Source: Brachybacterium timonense (GTDB taxonomy: Bacteria > Actinomycetota > Actinomycetes > Actinomycetales > Dermabacteraceae). From it: a stretch of 64,000 nt of DNA. Both the position numbers and the translations under genes were made by a program. The stretch spans positions 2,760,842 to 2,824,841 of the forward strand of contig NZ_LT984895.1 of NCBI RefSeq assembly GCF_900258505.1, given 5' to 3'. The notes beneath the pieces are model-generated. The model made no database searches, was not told the origin of the DNA, and saw only the letters and a list, made by a program, of their open reading frames with translations. Below, in pieces: positions 55,155-63,017 of this stretch (the first letter of the stretch is position 1; each line of letters opens with the position of its first letter).

Positions 55155-55341
55155 CCTCTGACTCCTCCCCTGGGGCTCTCAGGCGCCAGTCGGCGGGACC
55201 ACACGGGCTCGTCCTCGCCTATACGCCGCCGCGGCGCGATAGTCTGCACTCATCGTGTGATTGCGACCACCGTGTCGGTCGTCGTGTCACCGGCACGCGA
55301 AACTGGTCCCGACCGACGGGACCCGAACCCCAGGAGGACCC

Positions 55342-56019
55342 GTGGACGAGAACATCGTACGGTCAGCGCCGCTGTTCGCGGCCCTTGATGAGGACGGCAA
55401 GCAGGCTGTGCTGGCTTCCATGACCCAGGAGGATTTCCACCGCGGCGCGGTGATCTTCCGCGAGGGAGATCCCGGCGATCGGCTATTCATCCTGGGGTCA
55501 GGCAAGGTGAAGGTGGGGCACGCCTCGGGCGATGGCCGCGAGAATCTGCTGGCCGTGCTCGGCCCCGGGGAGACGCTCGGTGAGCTGTCGATGTTCGATC
55601 CGGGGCCGCGCAACGCAACCGCCACCGCGGTGGCGGAAACCACGCTGTATTCGCTGTCCCAGCAGGACCTCTACCGGGTTCTCGCGCAGCGTCCCGAGGT
55701 GGGGCGTCATCTGCTGGCCTCGCTTGCGCGTCGCCTGCGCAAGACCAACGAGTCCCTGGCAGACCTGGTGTTCGCTGACGTCCCCGGGCGCGTGGCGAAG
55801 AACCTTCTGGATCTCGCTCAGCGCTTCGGTCGCCAGACCGACGACGGCATCATGGTTGCTCACGGGCTGACCCAGGAGGAGCTCGCGCAGCTGGTGGGCG
55901 CTTCCCGTGAGACTGTCAACAAGGCGCTTGCCGACTTCGCCTCCCGCGGCTGGATCCGGCTGGAGGCACGCGCCGTGCTGCTGGTGGACATGGAGCGTCT
56001 GCACCGCCGCGCACGCTGA
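55342..56019 (+). CDS. crp: Crp/Fnr family transcription regulator
   Basis: 225 residues from a GTG at 55342, AGGAGG upstream. N-terminal cyclic-nucleotide domain with GETLGELSMFDPGPRNATA (phosphate-binding cassette, about 74-92), then HTH with LTQEELAQLVGASRETVNKALADF (about 173-196). Length and neighbours match mycobacterial Crp (beside nth). cAMP-responsive global regulator. Confidence 0.94.
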   Translation: MDENIVRSAPLFAALDEDGKQAVLASMTQEDFHRGAVIFREGDPGDRLFILGSGKVKVGHASGDGRENLLAVLGPGETLGELSMFDPGPRNATATAVAETTLYSLSQQDLYRVLAQRPEVGRHLLASLARRLRKTNESLADLVFADVPGRVAKNLLDLAQRFGRQTDDGIMVAHGLTQEELAQLVGASRETVNKALADFASRGWIRLEARAVLLVDMERLHRRAR

Positions 56020-56047
56020 GCACCCTCGCGCAACCGCGCTTTCTGAG

Positions 56048-56087
56048 GAACGAGCCCGCTCCCCCGCCCCGGGGTGCGGGCTCGTTC
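56048..56087. terminator. Bidirectional terminator between crp and the MBL gene
   Basis: GAACGAGCCCGC (56048-56059) pairs perfectly with 56076-56087 around 16 nt. It lies 29 bp after crp and overlaps the last codon of the convergent gene. Confidence 0.75.
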
Positions 56088-56904
56088 ATGTGCGGGGGCT
56101 GAGGTGGTCGAGCGCCGCACGGATGTTCCAGCGCGCCGCCTTCTCCTTCTCCGGAGGCAGATCCGGCCCGTACACGGCGCGCAGCAGCCTGTCCATCGTG
56201 AGGATGCCCGCGGTGCGGGCGCGACGCACCTGCTCCAGACGCTCTTCTCGGTGGGCAATGGCCTCGTCGATCACGGTCAGCGCGTCCAACGGGGAACTGC
56301 TCTGCGGGCCGTGGCCGGGATGCAAGCTGCCGATGCGGCCATCAAGTGCCATGGCCCGCAGGATCGCGAGGGACTGGAGGTATTCGGCAAGCACACCACC
56401 GTCGTCGGGCACGACCACGGTGGAGGAACCACCCAGCAGGGTGTCACCGGTGAGCATACGGCCGCCCTCAAGCAGCACACCGATCGAGTCACCTGTGTGG
56501 CCCGGCAGGTGCACCACATGCCCCACGGTGCCGTGGTCGCTCGTAAGTTCCGATGGCACCGGTCGGGCTCCGTGGACGAGCGCAGGGTCCGCTGCCCACA
56601 GCGGTACCTCGCAGCCGCTGCGGGCTGCCAGCTGCCGAGCAAGCGTAGCCGCGCCGGCGGCATGATCGGCGTGGTGGTGGGTTACCAACACACCCATGGG
56701 CCGTCCGGGACGCGGCATCGCCAGGAGAACGTCGGCCAGATGCTCGGGATCCCGCGGACCAGGGTCAACGACCCACGCCTGGTCGCCGTCTCGAATCACA
56801 TAGGTGTTGGTGCCCTCGAGCGTCATCGGGCCGGGGTTCGGAGCCGTCAGCTGGATGAGGTCGACGCTCGGCGCCCCGGGCAGACGAGGAGGCAGCTCAT
56901 CCAT
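56086..56904 (-). CDS. MBL fold metallo-hydrolase
   Basis: 272 residues, GAAAGG upstream. THHHADHAAGA (HxHxDH, about 76-86) is the metal site, and HLPGHTGDSIGV and LHPGHGP are further ligand loops. RNase Z/LACTB2-like group; the gene sits where mycobacteria have the same one (crp neighbourhood). Cleaves an unknown phosphodiester or thioester. Confidence 0.9.
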   Translation of the reverse strand: MDELPPRLPGAPSVDLIQLTAPNPGPMTLEGTNTYVIRDGDQAWVVDPGPRDPEHLADVLLAMPRPGRPMGVLVTHHHADHAAGAATLARQLAARSGCEVPLWAADPALVHGARPVPSELTSDHGTVGHVVHLPGHTGDSIGVLLEGGRMLTGDTLLGGSSTVVVPDDGGVLAEYLQSLAILRAMALDGRIGSLHPGHGPQSSSPLDALTVIDEAIAHREERLEQVRRARTAGILTMDRLLRAVYGPDLPPEKEKAARWNIRAALDHLSPRT

Positions 56905-56955
56905 CCGTGCTCACCTTTCTACGAGCGCTCACGGTCACGCGTACGCCCGCACTGT

Positions 56956-57456
56956 TCAGGCCGCTGCTGCGGCAGCGCCCGCCTCGTGCGGGGCGACCTC
57001 GACGGTCAGCTCGAGCTCAACGGGGGCATCCAGCGGCAGCACAGCCACGCCCACGGCGCTGCGCACATGCTCCCCGGCGGCAGCGAATACCTCCCCGAGC
57101 AGGTCGCTGGCCCCATTGACCACGGCGGGCTGGCCGGTGAACGCGGGATCCGAGGCGACGTACCCCACCACCTTCACCACCCGCACAATGCGGTCAAGAT
57201 CGCCGATCACGGACTCGATGGCAGCCAGGGCGTTCAGGCAGCAGATGCGGGCCAGGTCCTGCGCCTGCTCGGCTGTGACGTCGGCGCCCACCTTTCCAGT
57301 GCGCGGCAGCGCTCCGTCGACAAGAGGCAGTTGGCCGGACGTGGTCACCTGATTCCCGACCTGCAGGGCCGGGACATAGGAGGCCACGGGCACAGCGACC
57401 GAGGGAAGCGTGTGGCCGAGATCGGTCAGACGGGAACGGATGCGGGAGATCGTCAT
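56956..57456 (-). CDS. ridA: RidA family protein (enamine/imine deaminase-like)
   Basis: 166 residues, longer than the usual 130. VGNQVTTSGQLPLVDG, ICCLNALAAIESVIG and VGVAVLPLDAPVELELTVEV correspond to RidA strands, though the Arg active-site position is not clear. GGAGGT within the end of the DUF4177 gene serves as its ribosome-binding site. Operon: DUF4177-ridA, 3 bp apart. Confidence 0.86.
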   Translation of the reverse strand: MTISRIRSRLTDLGHTLPSVAVPVASYVPALQVGNQVTTSGQLPLVDGALPRTGKVGADVTAEQAQDLARICCLNALAAIESVIGDLDRIVRVVKVVGYVASDPAFTGQPAVVNGASDLLGEVFAAAGEHVRSAVGVAVLPLDAPVELELTVEVAPHEAGAAAAAA

Positions 57457-57459
57457 CGC

Positions 57460-57630
57460 TCAGACCTCCTCGAGAGGCCGCTTGAGGTAGGCGACCAGGG
57501 ATTCAGGGTTGGGTCCGGGCACAACCTGCACCAGCTCCCAGCCCTCGTCACCGTAGTTGTCGAGGATCTGCTTGGTGGCGTGGATCAGCAGCGGGACGGT
57601 CAAATACTCCCAGCGGGTTCGTGTAGTCAT
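57460..57630 (-). CDS. DUF4177 small protein
   Basis: 56 residues from the ATG at 57630. RWEYLTVPLLIHATKQILD and EGWELVQVVPGPN match DUF4177, found beside ridA in Actinobacteria. Function unknown. A TAGGCT box at 57637-57642 (minus strand) ends 6 nt before the ATG, so it is another leaderless start. Confidence 0.85.
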   Translation of the reverse strand: MTTRTRWEYLTVPLLIHATKQILDNYGDEGWELVQVVPGPNPESLVAYLKRPLEEV

Positions 57631-57636
57631 GGCACG

Positions 57637-57642
57637 AGCCTA
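57637..57642 (-). promoter_or_regulatory. -10 box of the DUF4177-ridA operon
   Basis: TAGGCT on the minus strand, 6 nt before the ATG. Confidence 0.45.
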
Positions 57643-57653
57643 CCGGCGCAACC

Positions 57654-57956
57654 TCAACCGCCGACGGCCTCGACGCGCACCCGCTCGAGCACGGCACGCC
57701 AGTCACGCACGTGAGGGTGGCGCCGCAGCAGTCGCCGGCGTTCACGCTCGGTCATTCCTCCCCACACGCCGAAGTTGATCCGGTTGTCGAGTGCGTCCGC
57801 CAGGCATTCGGTGAGCACTGGGCAGTCGGCGCAGGCGCTTTTGGCGGCATGCTGCTCCGACCCCTCGACGAAGAAACCCTCTGGGTCGCCATTCGCGCAG
57901 TTCCCTCGTGCGGCCCAACTGCGGTCCTCGGTCCTCGGGATGCTCCCGATCGTCAT
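57654..57956 (-). CDS. WhiB-family iron-sulfur transcription regulator
   Basis: 100 residues from the ATG at 57956. Four Cys (C20, C42, C45, C51; CADCPVLTEC) bind a 4Fe-4S cluster, FGVWGGMT is the beta-turn and MTERERRRLLRRHP the basic tail that contacts DNA. Its place next to the class A PBP and ridA corresponds to WhiB4 of mycobacteria, which senses redox state. The divergent region to the PBP gene is 193 bp. Confidence 0.93.
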   Translation of the reverse strand: MTIGSIPRTEDRSWAARGNCANGDPEGFFVEGSEQHAAKSACADCPVLTECLADALDNRINFGVWGGMTERERRRLLRRHPHVRDWRAVLERVRVEAVGG

Positions 57957-58137
57957 GGACGTCCCCCTTGTGAATCGTCGTCGATCCGTGCGTTCCGGCC
58001 ACATGCTAGGAAAGGCGACCGCGACCTGCAACGCGATGACGCGCTTGGGGACAACTGCCAGGCGGTCTCGCCGCGCGGATTCGGTGAAGATATTCGCGGC
58101 CGTGGCGCGTTTCATGGAGGACATGGCCTCGACCTCG

Positions 58138-58143
58138 TACGCT
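58138..58143 (+). promoter_or_regulatory. -10 box of the PBP gene
   Basis: TACGCT ends 6 nt before the ATG at 58150. Confidence 0.45.
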
Positions 58144-58149
58144 GTCGGC

Positions 58150-60555
58150 ATGTCCCAGACCGCTTCCGGCAGCCCCGCCCACCGCTCGCTGCCTGCCGCC
58201 CTCGCGCAGACCGTGTACCTGCTGCTCGGTCTCTTGGCCGTCGCCGGACTCGGCGGCGTGCTTATGGCCGCGTTCTTCCTGCCTGCAGTGTCGGTCACCT
58301 CTGCGGCTGCGGAAGATGGAGTCGCCCTGTTCGAGTCGTATCCGGCCGAACTGGACGTCGCTCCCCTGAACGAGGCCAGCCGCATTGAAGCGGCCGACGG
58401 TTCACTCCTGGCCACGTTCTACTCCGAGAACCGGATCATGGTGCCGCTGGAGGAGATCTCCCCGCACATGCAGCATGCGGTGATCGCGGTCGAGGACCGA
58501 CGTTTCTACGAGCACGGCGGTATCGACCCACGCGGCATGCTCCGCGCTCTGGCGAACAACGCGGCGGGCAGCGGTGGCACCCAGGGCGGTTCAACCCTCA
58601 CCCAGCAGTACGTGAAGAACGCGCTGTTGATGGACGCGGTGCAGCGCGGCGATCAGGAAGACATCAAACGCGCCACCGAGCAGACCTATGGCCGCAAGCT
58701 GCGTGAGGCAAAGCTGGCGATCGCGCTGGAGTCGGACCCTGAATGGTCCAAGGAGAGGATTCTCAACTCTTATCTGAACGTGGCTCAGTTCGGCCCGTCG
58801 CAGTACGGCGTCGAGACCGGTTCACTCCACTATTTCTCCAAGAGCGCGAAGGACCTCAATCCGGGTGAGGCGGCCCTGCTGGCAGGCATCACCAACGGCC
58901 CCAACCAGTACGACCCGGTCAAACACCCTGAGGCGGGGCAGAGGCGCCGCAATGAAGTGCTGGCCGATATGAAGCGCGATAAATACATCACGGAGGAGGA
59001 GTACACGAAGTACTCCCAGCAACCCGTCGAGGAGATGCTGAAGATCCAGAATGTGCGCGCCGGCTGCAGCGATGCAGGCGCCGACGGGTTCTTCTGTGAC
59101 TACGTCACCCGAACTCTGCTGAATGACCCGTCGTTCGCACCGACGTACGACGAGCGCCGCAAGCTGCTGTACGGCGGCGGTCTGACGATCAAAACCACGC
59201 TGGACCGCGGCAAGCAGAAGAAGGCGGTCGACATTCTCAACCGGAAGGTTCCCGCCGATTCGGAGAGCGGCTTCGGCCACTCGATCGTCACGGTCGAACC
59301 GGGGACCGGCAAGGTGCTGGTGATGGCGCAGAACCGCACCTTCAACCCGCATCAGGAGACGAAGCCAGGCGATACGGCCGTCAACTACAACGTGCCGAAG
59401 GCGCTCGGCGGCGGCAATGGTTTCCCCGTCGGCTCGACGTTCAAGCCGTTCGTGTTGCAGAACTGGCTCGAGTCCGGGAAGTCCATCTACGACAGAGTCG
59501 GCACAAAGCGTGAGGCAATGCCGTCGTTCCCCGCGAAGTGCCTGCCCCGCGGAGCCTGGCGTGAACGCCCCGGATATAACCCGGACAACGCGGTGTCCGT
59601 ATCCCTCGCACCGATGGAGACGGTGCTGAACTCCACCAAGTTCTCCGTCAACACGTCGTATGCCAACATGGCGCGGCAGCTCGACCTGTGCGACATCGCC
59701 GAAGGCGCGCGGAAGATCGGCGCCGTGCCCGCATCGTTCAACCCGTACTCGGAGAACACGTGGAAGATGCCGATCGAGGAGATGTACAAAACGGAGCTGG
59801 CCCCGTCAGTGGTGGTGCTGGGCGAGCTGCGTATCTCTGCACTGGACATGGCCAGCGCTTACGCGACCTACGCCGCGGAGGGCAAGTACTGCAAGCCCAC
59901 CCCGATCACTGAGGTGATCGATCGCGACGGAAAGCCGCTACCGGTCAAGAGTGAGAACTGCGAGCAGGCCATGAGCAAAGAGGACGCCGACCAGATGGCG
60001 TGGGTCCTGCAACAGGATCTTGAGGATCCTCGCGCAACCGGCCGCGGTCGCACCATCCCTGGCCATCCGGCAGGCGGTAAGACCGGGACGTCCGGCCACC
60101 AGTTCCACACCTGGTACGTCGGCTTCACTCGTCAGATGTCCACCGCTGTGTGGTTCGGCCACCCGCAGGCGAACATCCGGCCAGGTGGCTGGTCGGTCGA
60201 CGGCGAGTACCTGCGGTCAGGCCACGTCTGGGGGAACACGGTGTCCCTCCCCACGTGGCAGGAGTACATGACCGCAGCCAGCGAAGGGTTGCCGTCGGAA
60301 CCGTTCCCCGCCGCACCCTCGACGGATAGGACGCCCCCTGGCGACTCGGTGCAGAAGGGTGTCGTGCCCGACGTCGCCGGAATGGTGCTGTCGGAGGCGC
60401 AGGGCGCCCTGACGGCCGCCGGATACAGCCACAAGGTCGAGAAGGTTCCCAGCGACACGGTGGAGAAGCACCGCGTGATCGGCACCGAGCCGGCACCCGG
60501 CACGAAACTGCCGGAGGGCCAGTCTGTGGTGATCCGACAGTCGACGGGGCCGTGA
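58150..60555 (+). CDS. Class A penicillin-binding protein with PASTA domain
   Basis: 801 residues from the ATG at 58150. Membrane segment near 22-48. Glycosyltransferase domain: AVIAVEDRRFYEHGGIDPRG (about 112-131), GGSTLTQQYVKN. Transpeptidase domain: SxxK in GSTFKPF (about 430), SVNTSYAN, and KTGT in PAGGKTGTSG. C-terminal PASTA domain from VPDVAGMVLSEAQG to the end. Makes and crosslinks peptidoglycan; like mycobacterial PonA2, next to whiB. Overlaps the metallophosphoesterase gene start. Confidence 0.95.
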   Translation: MSQTASGSPAHRSLPAALAQTVYLLLGLLAVAGLGGVLMAAFFLPAVSVTSAAAEDGVALFESYPAELDVAPLNEASRIEAADGSLLATFYSENRIMVPLEEISPHMQHAVIAVEDRRFYEHGGIDPRGMLRALANNAAGSGGTQGGSTLTQQYVKNALLMDAVQRGDQEDIKRATEQTYGRKLREAKLAIALESDPEWSKERILNSYLNVAQFGPSQYGVETGSLHYFSKSAKDLNPGEAALLAGITNGPNQYDPVKHPEAGQRRRNEVLADMKRDKYITEEEYTKYSQQPVEEMLKIQNVRAGCSDAGADGFFCDYVTRTLLNDPSFAPTYDERRKLLYGGGLTIKTTLDRGKQKKAVDILNRKVPADSESGFGHSIVTVEPGTGKVLVMAQNRTFNPHQETKPGDTAVNYNVPKALGGGNGFPVGSTFKPFVLQNWLESGKSIYDRVGTKREAMPSFPAKCLPRGAWRERPGYNPDNAVSVSLAPMETVLNSTKFSVNTSYANMARQLDLCDIAEGARKIGAVPASFNPYSENTWKMPIEEMYKTELAPSVVVLGELRISALDMASAYATYAAEGKYCKPTPITEVIDRDGKPLPVKSENCEQAMSKEDADQMAWVLQQDLEDPRATGRGRTIPGHPAGGKTGTSGHQFHTWYVGFTRQMSTAVWFGHPQANIRPGGWSVDGEYLRSGHVWGNTVSLPTWQEYMTAASEGLPSEPFPAAPSTDRTPPGDSVQKGVVPDVAGMVLSEAQGALTAAGYSHKVEKVPSDTVEKHRVIGTEPAPGTKLPEGQSVVIRQSTGP

Positions 60556-61478
60556 TGCGTGCACGAACAGCTCTCGCCCTCGGGACGGGTGGCGGCGCCC
60601 TGGCTCTCGCGGCCGGAGCCCACATATGGGCGTGGCATGTAGAGATCAACCGGTTCACGCTGCGCGAGGTGGCACTGCCGATCCTGCCGCCGGGCACGCG
60701 CACGATACGGGTTCTGCACATCAGCGACATCCACCTGATGCCGGATCAGGAGCGCAAGCTCGCGTTCCTGCGCCACCTGAGTTCACTCAAGCCGCATCTG
60801 GTGATCGACACCGGCGACAACATCGCCTCCGCTGCGTCGATCCCACCGCTGCTGGATGCCCTGGACCCGCTGCTGCACCGTCCAGGCGCTTTCGTGATGG
60901 GCTCGAACGACATGTTCGAGCCGGTCCCGAAGAACCCGTTGCGCTACCTCCTGCCGGATGCACGTCCAAAGGGGCTCTCCGAGCGCACGGACTTCTCGCT
61001 ACCTGTGGAGCGTCTGGCTGAGGGCTTGTCCGCTCACGGCTGGAAGAACCTCACGAACACGCGTGCCCGGATTCACCTGGATGGGCTCGAGGTACAGCTC
61101 GTGGGCGTGGATGATCCGCATCTGGATCGCGACACCATGCCGCCCCCCGACGGTGCTTCGAGCGCGGTCGGCGGCCCCGCAGTGCTGCGGTTAGGCGTCG
61201 CTCATGCGCCATACCAGCGCGTCCTCAACGCCTTCGTGGCCGATGGCAGCGACCTGATCCTCGCGGGTCACACCCATGGCGGCCAGCTGGGCATCCCGGG
61301 CGTGGGCGCGATCGTCACGAACTGCGATCTGCCACGCCAGCAGGCCAAGGGACTGTCCGACTGGCGCGGCGTTCCGCTCCATGTGAGCGCGGGCCTGGGA
61401 GCAAGCCCCTATTCGAACGTCCGCTTCGCAACCCCGCCGGAGGCGACGCTGCTGACACTGCGCGCTCGCGCGAGGTGA
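60552..61478 (+). CDS. Metallophosphoesterase (YkuE-like)
   Basis: 308 residues; GTG at 60552 or ATG at 60555, overlapping the PBP stop. Signal-anchor-like N-terminal segment, then LHISDIHLMPDQ (D-x-H), DTGDNIA (GDN), GSNDMF where most relatives have GNHE, and AGHTHGGQL. Divalent-metal phosphatase, likely membrane associated at the outside. The last codons (LRARAR) and stop form the first unit of the tandem repeat that follows. Confidence 0.9.
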   Translation: MMRARTALALGTGGGALALAAGAHIWAWHVEINRFTLREVALPILPPGTRTIRVLHISDIHLMPDQERKLAFLRHLSSLKPHLVIDTGDNIASAASIPPLLDALDPLLHRPGAFVMGSNDMFEPVPKNPLRYLLPDARPKGLSERTDFSLPVERLAEGLSAHGWKNLTNTRARIHLDGLEVQLVGVDDPHLDRDTMPPPDGASSAVGGPAVLRLGVAHAPYQRVLNAFVADGSDLILAGHTHGGQLGIPGVGAIVTNCDLPRQQAKGLSDWRGVPLHVSAGLGASPYSNVRFATPPEATLLTLRARAR

Positions 61479-61666
61479 CGCTTCGGACGCAGCGTGGTCG
61501 CGAGAGGTGACGTTTCAGACGCGATTCCGGCTAACGTGGGCCGGCCTGACGTTGCGCGCTCGCGCGAGGTGACGCTTCGGACGCAGCGTGGTCGCGAGAG
61601 GTGACGTTTCAGACGCGATTCCGGCTAACGTGGGCCGGCCTGACGTTGCGCGCTCGCGCGAGGTGA
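61460..61666. repeat. 94-bp tandem repeat, two full copies plus a partial third
   Basis: Copies at 61460-61553 and 61554-61647 appear identical, and a third copy is broken off after about 19 bp (61648-61666). Each starts GCGCGCTCGCGCGAGGTGAC; in copy 1 the GTGA contains the metallophosphoesterase stop. Within the unit, GAGGTGACGCTTCGGACGC and GAGGTGACGTTTCAGACGC are related sub-repeats. Confidence 0.85.
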
Positions 61667-61986
61667 CTGCGGGGGCGGTAGCGCTCGCGACGTGTGGCCG
61701 CGACGAGAAACCTCCTCGAGGCGACACTGCTCACCGGGTCCGCCCCGGGCCGGCACCCCTTGCGGCGGCGTTGATCACAAGGTCGACCGGGGCACTCGGC
61801 TGTCCATGGGGCGGCGCTGATCGCACGGTTGACCGGGGCACCCGGCCGCTCGTGAGGCGACGTTGCTCACGTTACATACCGCAGTGCGGCAACATCGTGG
61901 CCGCATGACGGCCAACGCTGGTAGCATCGTCCCTCGGCAACCCGTTCGACCATGCCACGATCGCATGATTGAGCGGTTGCGTCCCT
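61479..61986. other. 508-bp intergenic stretch between the metallophosphoesterase gene and tRNA-Pro
   Basis: Begins with the tandem repeat. From 61667 on I see only decayed repeats: GAGGCGAC motifs near 61718 and 61854, and a 46-bp-period direct repeat of about 36 bp (61765-61800 and 61811-61845) around GCGGCGTTGATC / GACCGGGGCAC. A 106-codon open frame crosses it but is made of repeat sequence. No convincing gene. Confidence 0.6.
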
Positions 61987-62060
<74 letters not shown>

Positions 62061-62074
62061 CCCTGTGTGGTGTC

Positions 62075-62631
62075 TCAGGACATCGGAATAGCCCGAACCC
62101 GCGTTTCGTGGGTTCGGGCTTTCTTCTTTTGTGTCTGGGGTTGGTAGTCGCGGGTGGGGTCGATGGTGAGTTCTCGCAGGATCTCGCCGGTTGCGGCGTT
62201 GATGATCTTGATGTCGAGGTCGTGGACCAGGATCAGGACGCGGGTTCGGGCATGGGTTCGGCCGATGCCGATGTGGTGCAGGCAGCCGTTGACGCGGAGG
62301 GTGACTTTCCCGCTGGTGTCGATGATGTCGGCACGTACCCTGTCGTGAGGATTCGCGGTGTTTTCGCTGGCCGGGGTGGCTTTGGGTCGGCTGGTGTAGA
62401 TCGTGGCGGGAACGGCCTGGTGGGGCAGGGAGCGGTGGGGGCGTTCGTGGTTGTAACGGTGGCGGAACGCATCCAGGAGGGTCTGGAGCTCGGTGATGCT
62501 GGCCGGTTGGGTCGGTTGAGCGCGTAGCCAGTTCTTCAGGGTCTGTTGGAAGCGTTCGACTTTGCCTTGAGTCTGGGGGTGAGCGCCGCGTCCGTTGATC
62601 TGCCGGATCTGCCATTGCGCCAGGAGTGTTT
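62075..62631 (-). pseudogene. IS481-family transposase, C-terminal 185 residues
   Basis: In one minus-strand frame to the stop at 62075-62077: QWQIRQINGRGAHPQTQGKV, then ERFQQTLKNWLRAQP, LLDAFRHRYNHERPHRSL and a C-terminal domain with GKVTLRVNGCLHHIGIGRTH, typical of the rve/IS481 integrase core after the second Asp, including the catalytic Glu in KVERF. The 5' half is missing because the IS3 element was inserted. The last 15 codons also form the terminator hairpin. Confidence 0.85.
62090..62130 (+). terminator. Strong terminator after tRNA-Pro, inside the transposase 3' end
   Basis: AGCCCGAACCC (62090-62100) and GGGTTCGGGCT (62110-62120) form an 11-bp perfect stem with a 9-nt loop, followed by TTCTTCTTTT on the plus strand: the best rho-independent terminator in the window. 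It would stop tRNA transcripts from entering the IS. Confidence 0.85.
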
Positions 62632-62685
62632 TGAATCGGCCCAGGTTTGATGCCGCTGCTGTTTGAGTCCGAAAGGATGGACAGC

Positions 62686-62997
62686 ATGCCGAAGAAGATC
62701 GATCCCCAGCTGCGCGCGAGGTGCGTGCGGCTCGTGCGCGAGCACCAGCAGGAGTACCCCACCCTGACCGCCGCAGTCACCGCAGTCGCCCGGCAGGAAG
62801 GCGTCTCTCGCGAGTCCGTGCGGCGCTGGCTCGCGCAGGCCGAGGTCGATGACGGAATCCGCCCAGGCATCATGAGCGAAGAGTCTGCCGAGGTCAAGCG
62901 ACTGAAGGCCGAGAACAAGCGGCTGCGGGAGGACAACGAGATCCTCCGCCGGGCGTCGATTTTCTTCGCGGGGGAGCTCGACCCCCGAAACCGCTGA
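62686..62997 (+). CDS. IS3-family transposase OrfA
   Basis: 103 residues from the ATG at 62686 (ATG at 62677 is the alternative). HTH domain RCVRLVREHQQEYPTLTAAV with GVSRESVRRWLAQAE, then a leucine-zipper helix VKRLKAENKRLREDNEILRRA. Binds the IS ends. Lies in the +1 phase relative to orfB. Confidence 0.88.
   Translation: MPKKIDPQLRARCVRLVREHQQEYPTLTAAVTAVARQEGVSRESVRRWLAQAEVDDGIRPGIMSEESAEVKRLKAENKRLREDNEILRRASIFFAGELDPRNR
62958..62995 (+). promoter_or_regulatory. Possible programmed -1 frameshift site between orfA and orfB
   Basis: A C5 run (62982-62986) and ATTTTCTTC (62959-62967) lie in the overlap, with GGGGG...CCCCC able to form a hairpin (about 62970-62986). Slipping back one base near the C run joins FFAGELDP to PKPLICAFIDEMR, as in family OrfAB fusions. 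Confidence 0.45.
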
Positions 62998-63017
62998 TCT
63001 GCGCGTTCATCGACGAG

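Larger units (their letters stand above)
62064..62631 (-). mobile_element. IS481-family insertion sequence, one part, interrupted
   Basis: The outer end probably begins at TGTGTGGTGTCTCAGGACAT (62064-62083), typical of IS481-type ends, 3 bp past the tRNA. The element is cut at 62631 by the IS3-type insertion; the rest should lie beyond the right edge of the window. Confidence 0.75.

Noticed and set aside
55250..55320. Crp-binding site before crp (TGTGATTGCGACC, GTGTCACC)
   Set aside because: Only half-sites; no TGTGA-N6-TCACA symmetry could be built.
56074..57714. 546-codon plus-strand frame over the MBL, ridA and DUF4177 genes
   Set aside because: Antisense of three genes with recognised motifs; no ribosome-binding site and Arg/His/Gln-rich composition.
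61460..61666. CRISPR array
   Set aside because: The units are directly joined with no spacers, are 94 bp long and there are only two; no cas genes are nearby.
61588..61908. 106-codon plus-strand frame
   Set aside because: Made of the tandem and degenerate repeats; no motif and no start signal.
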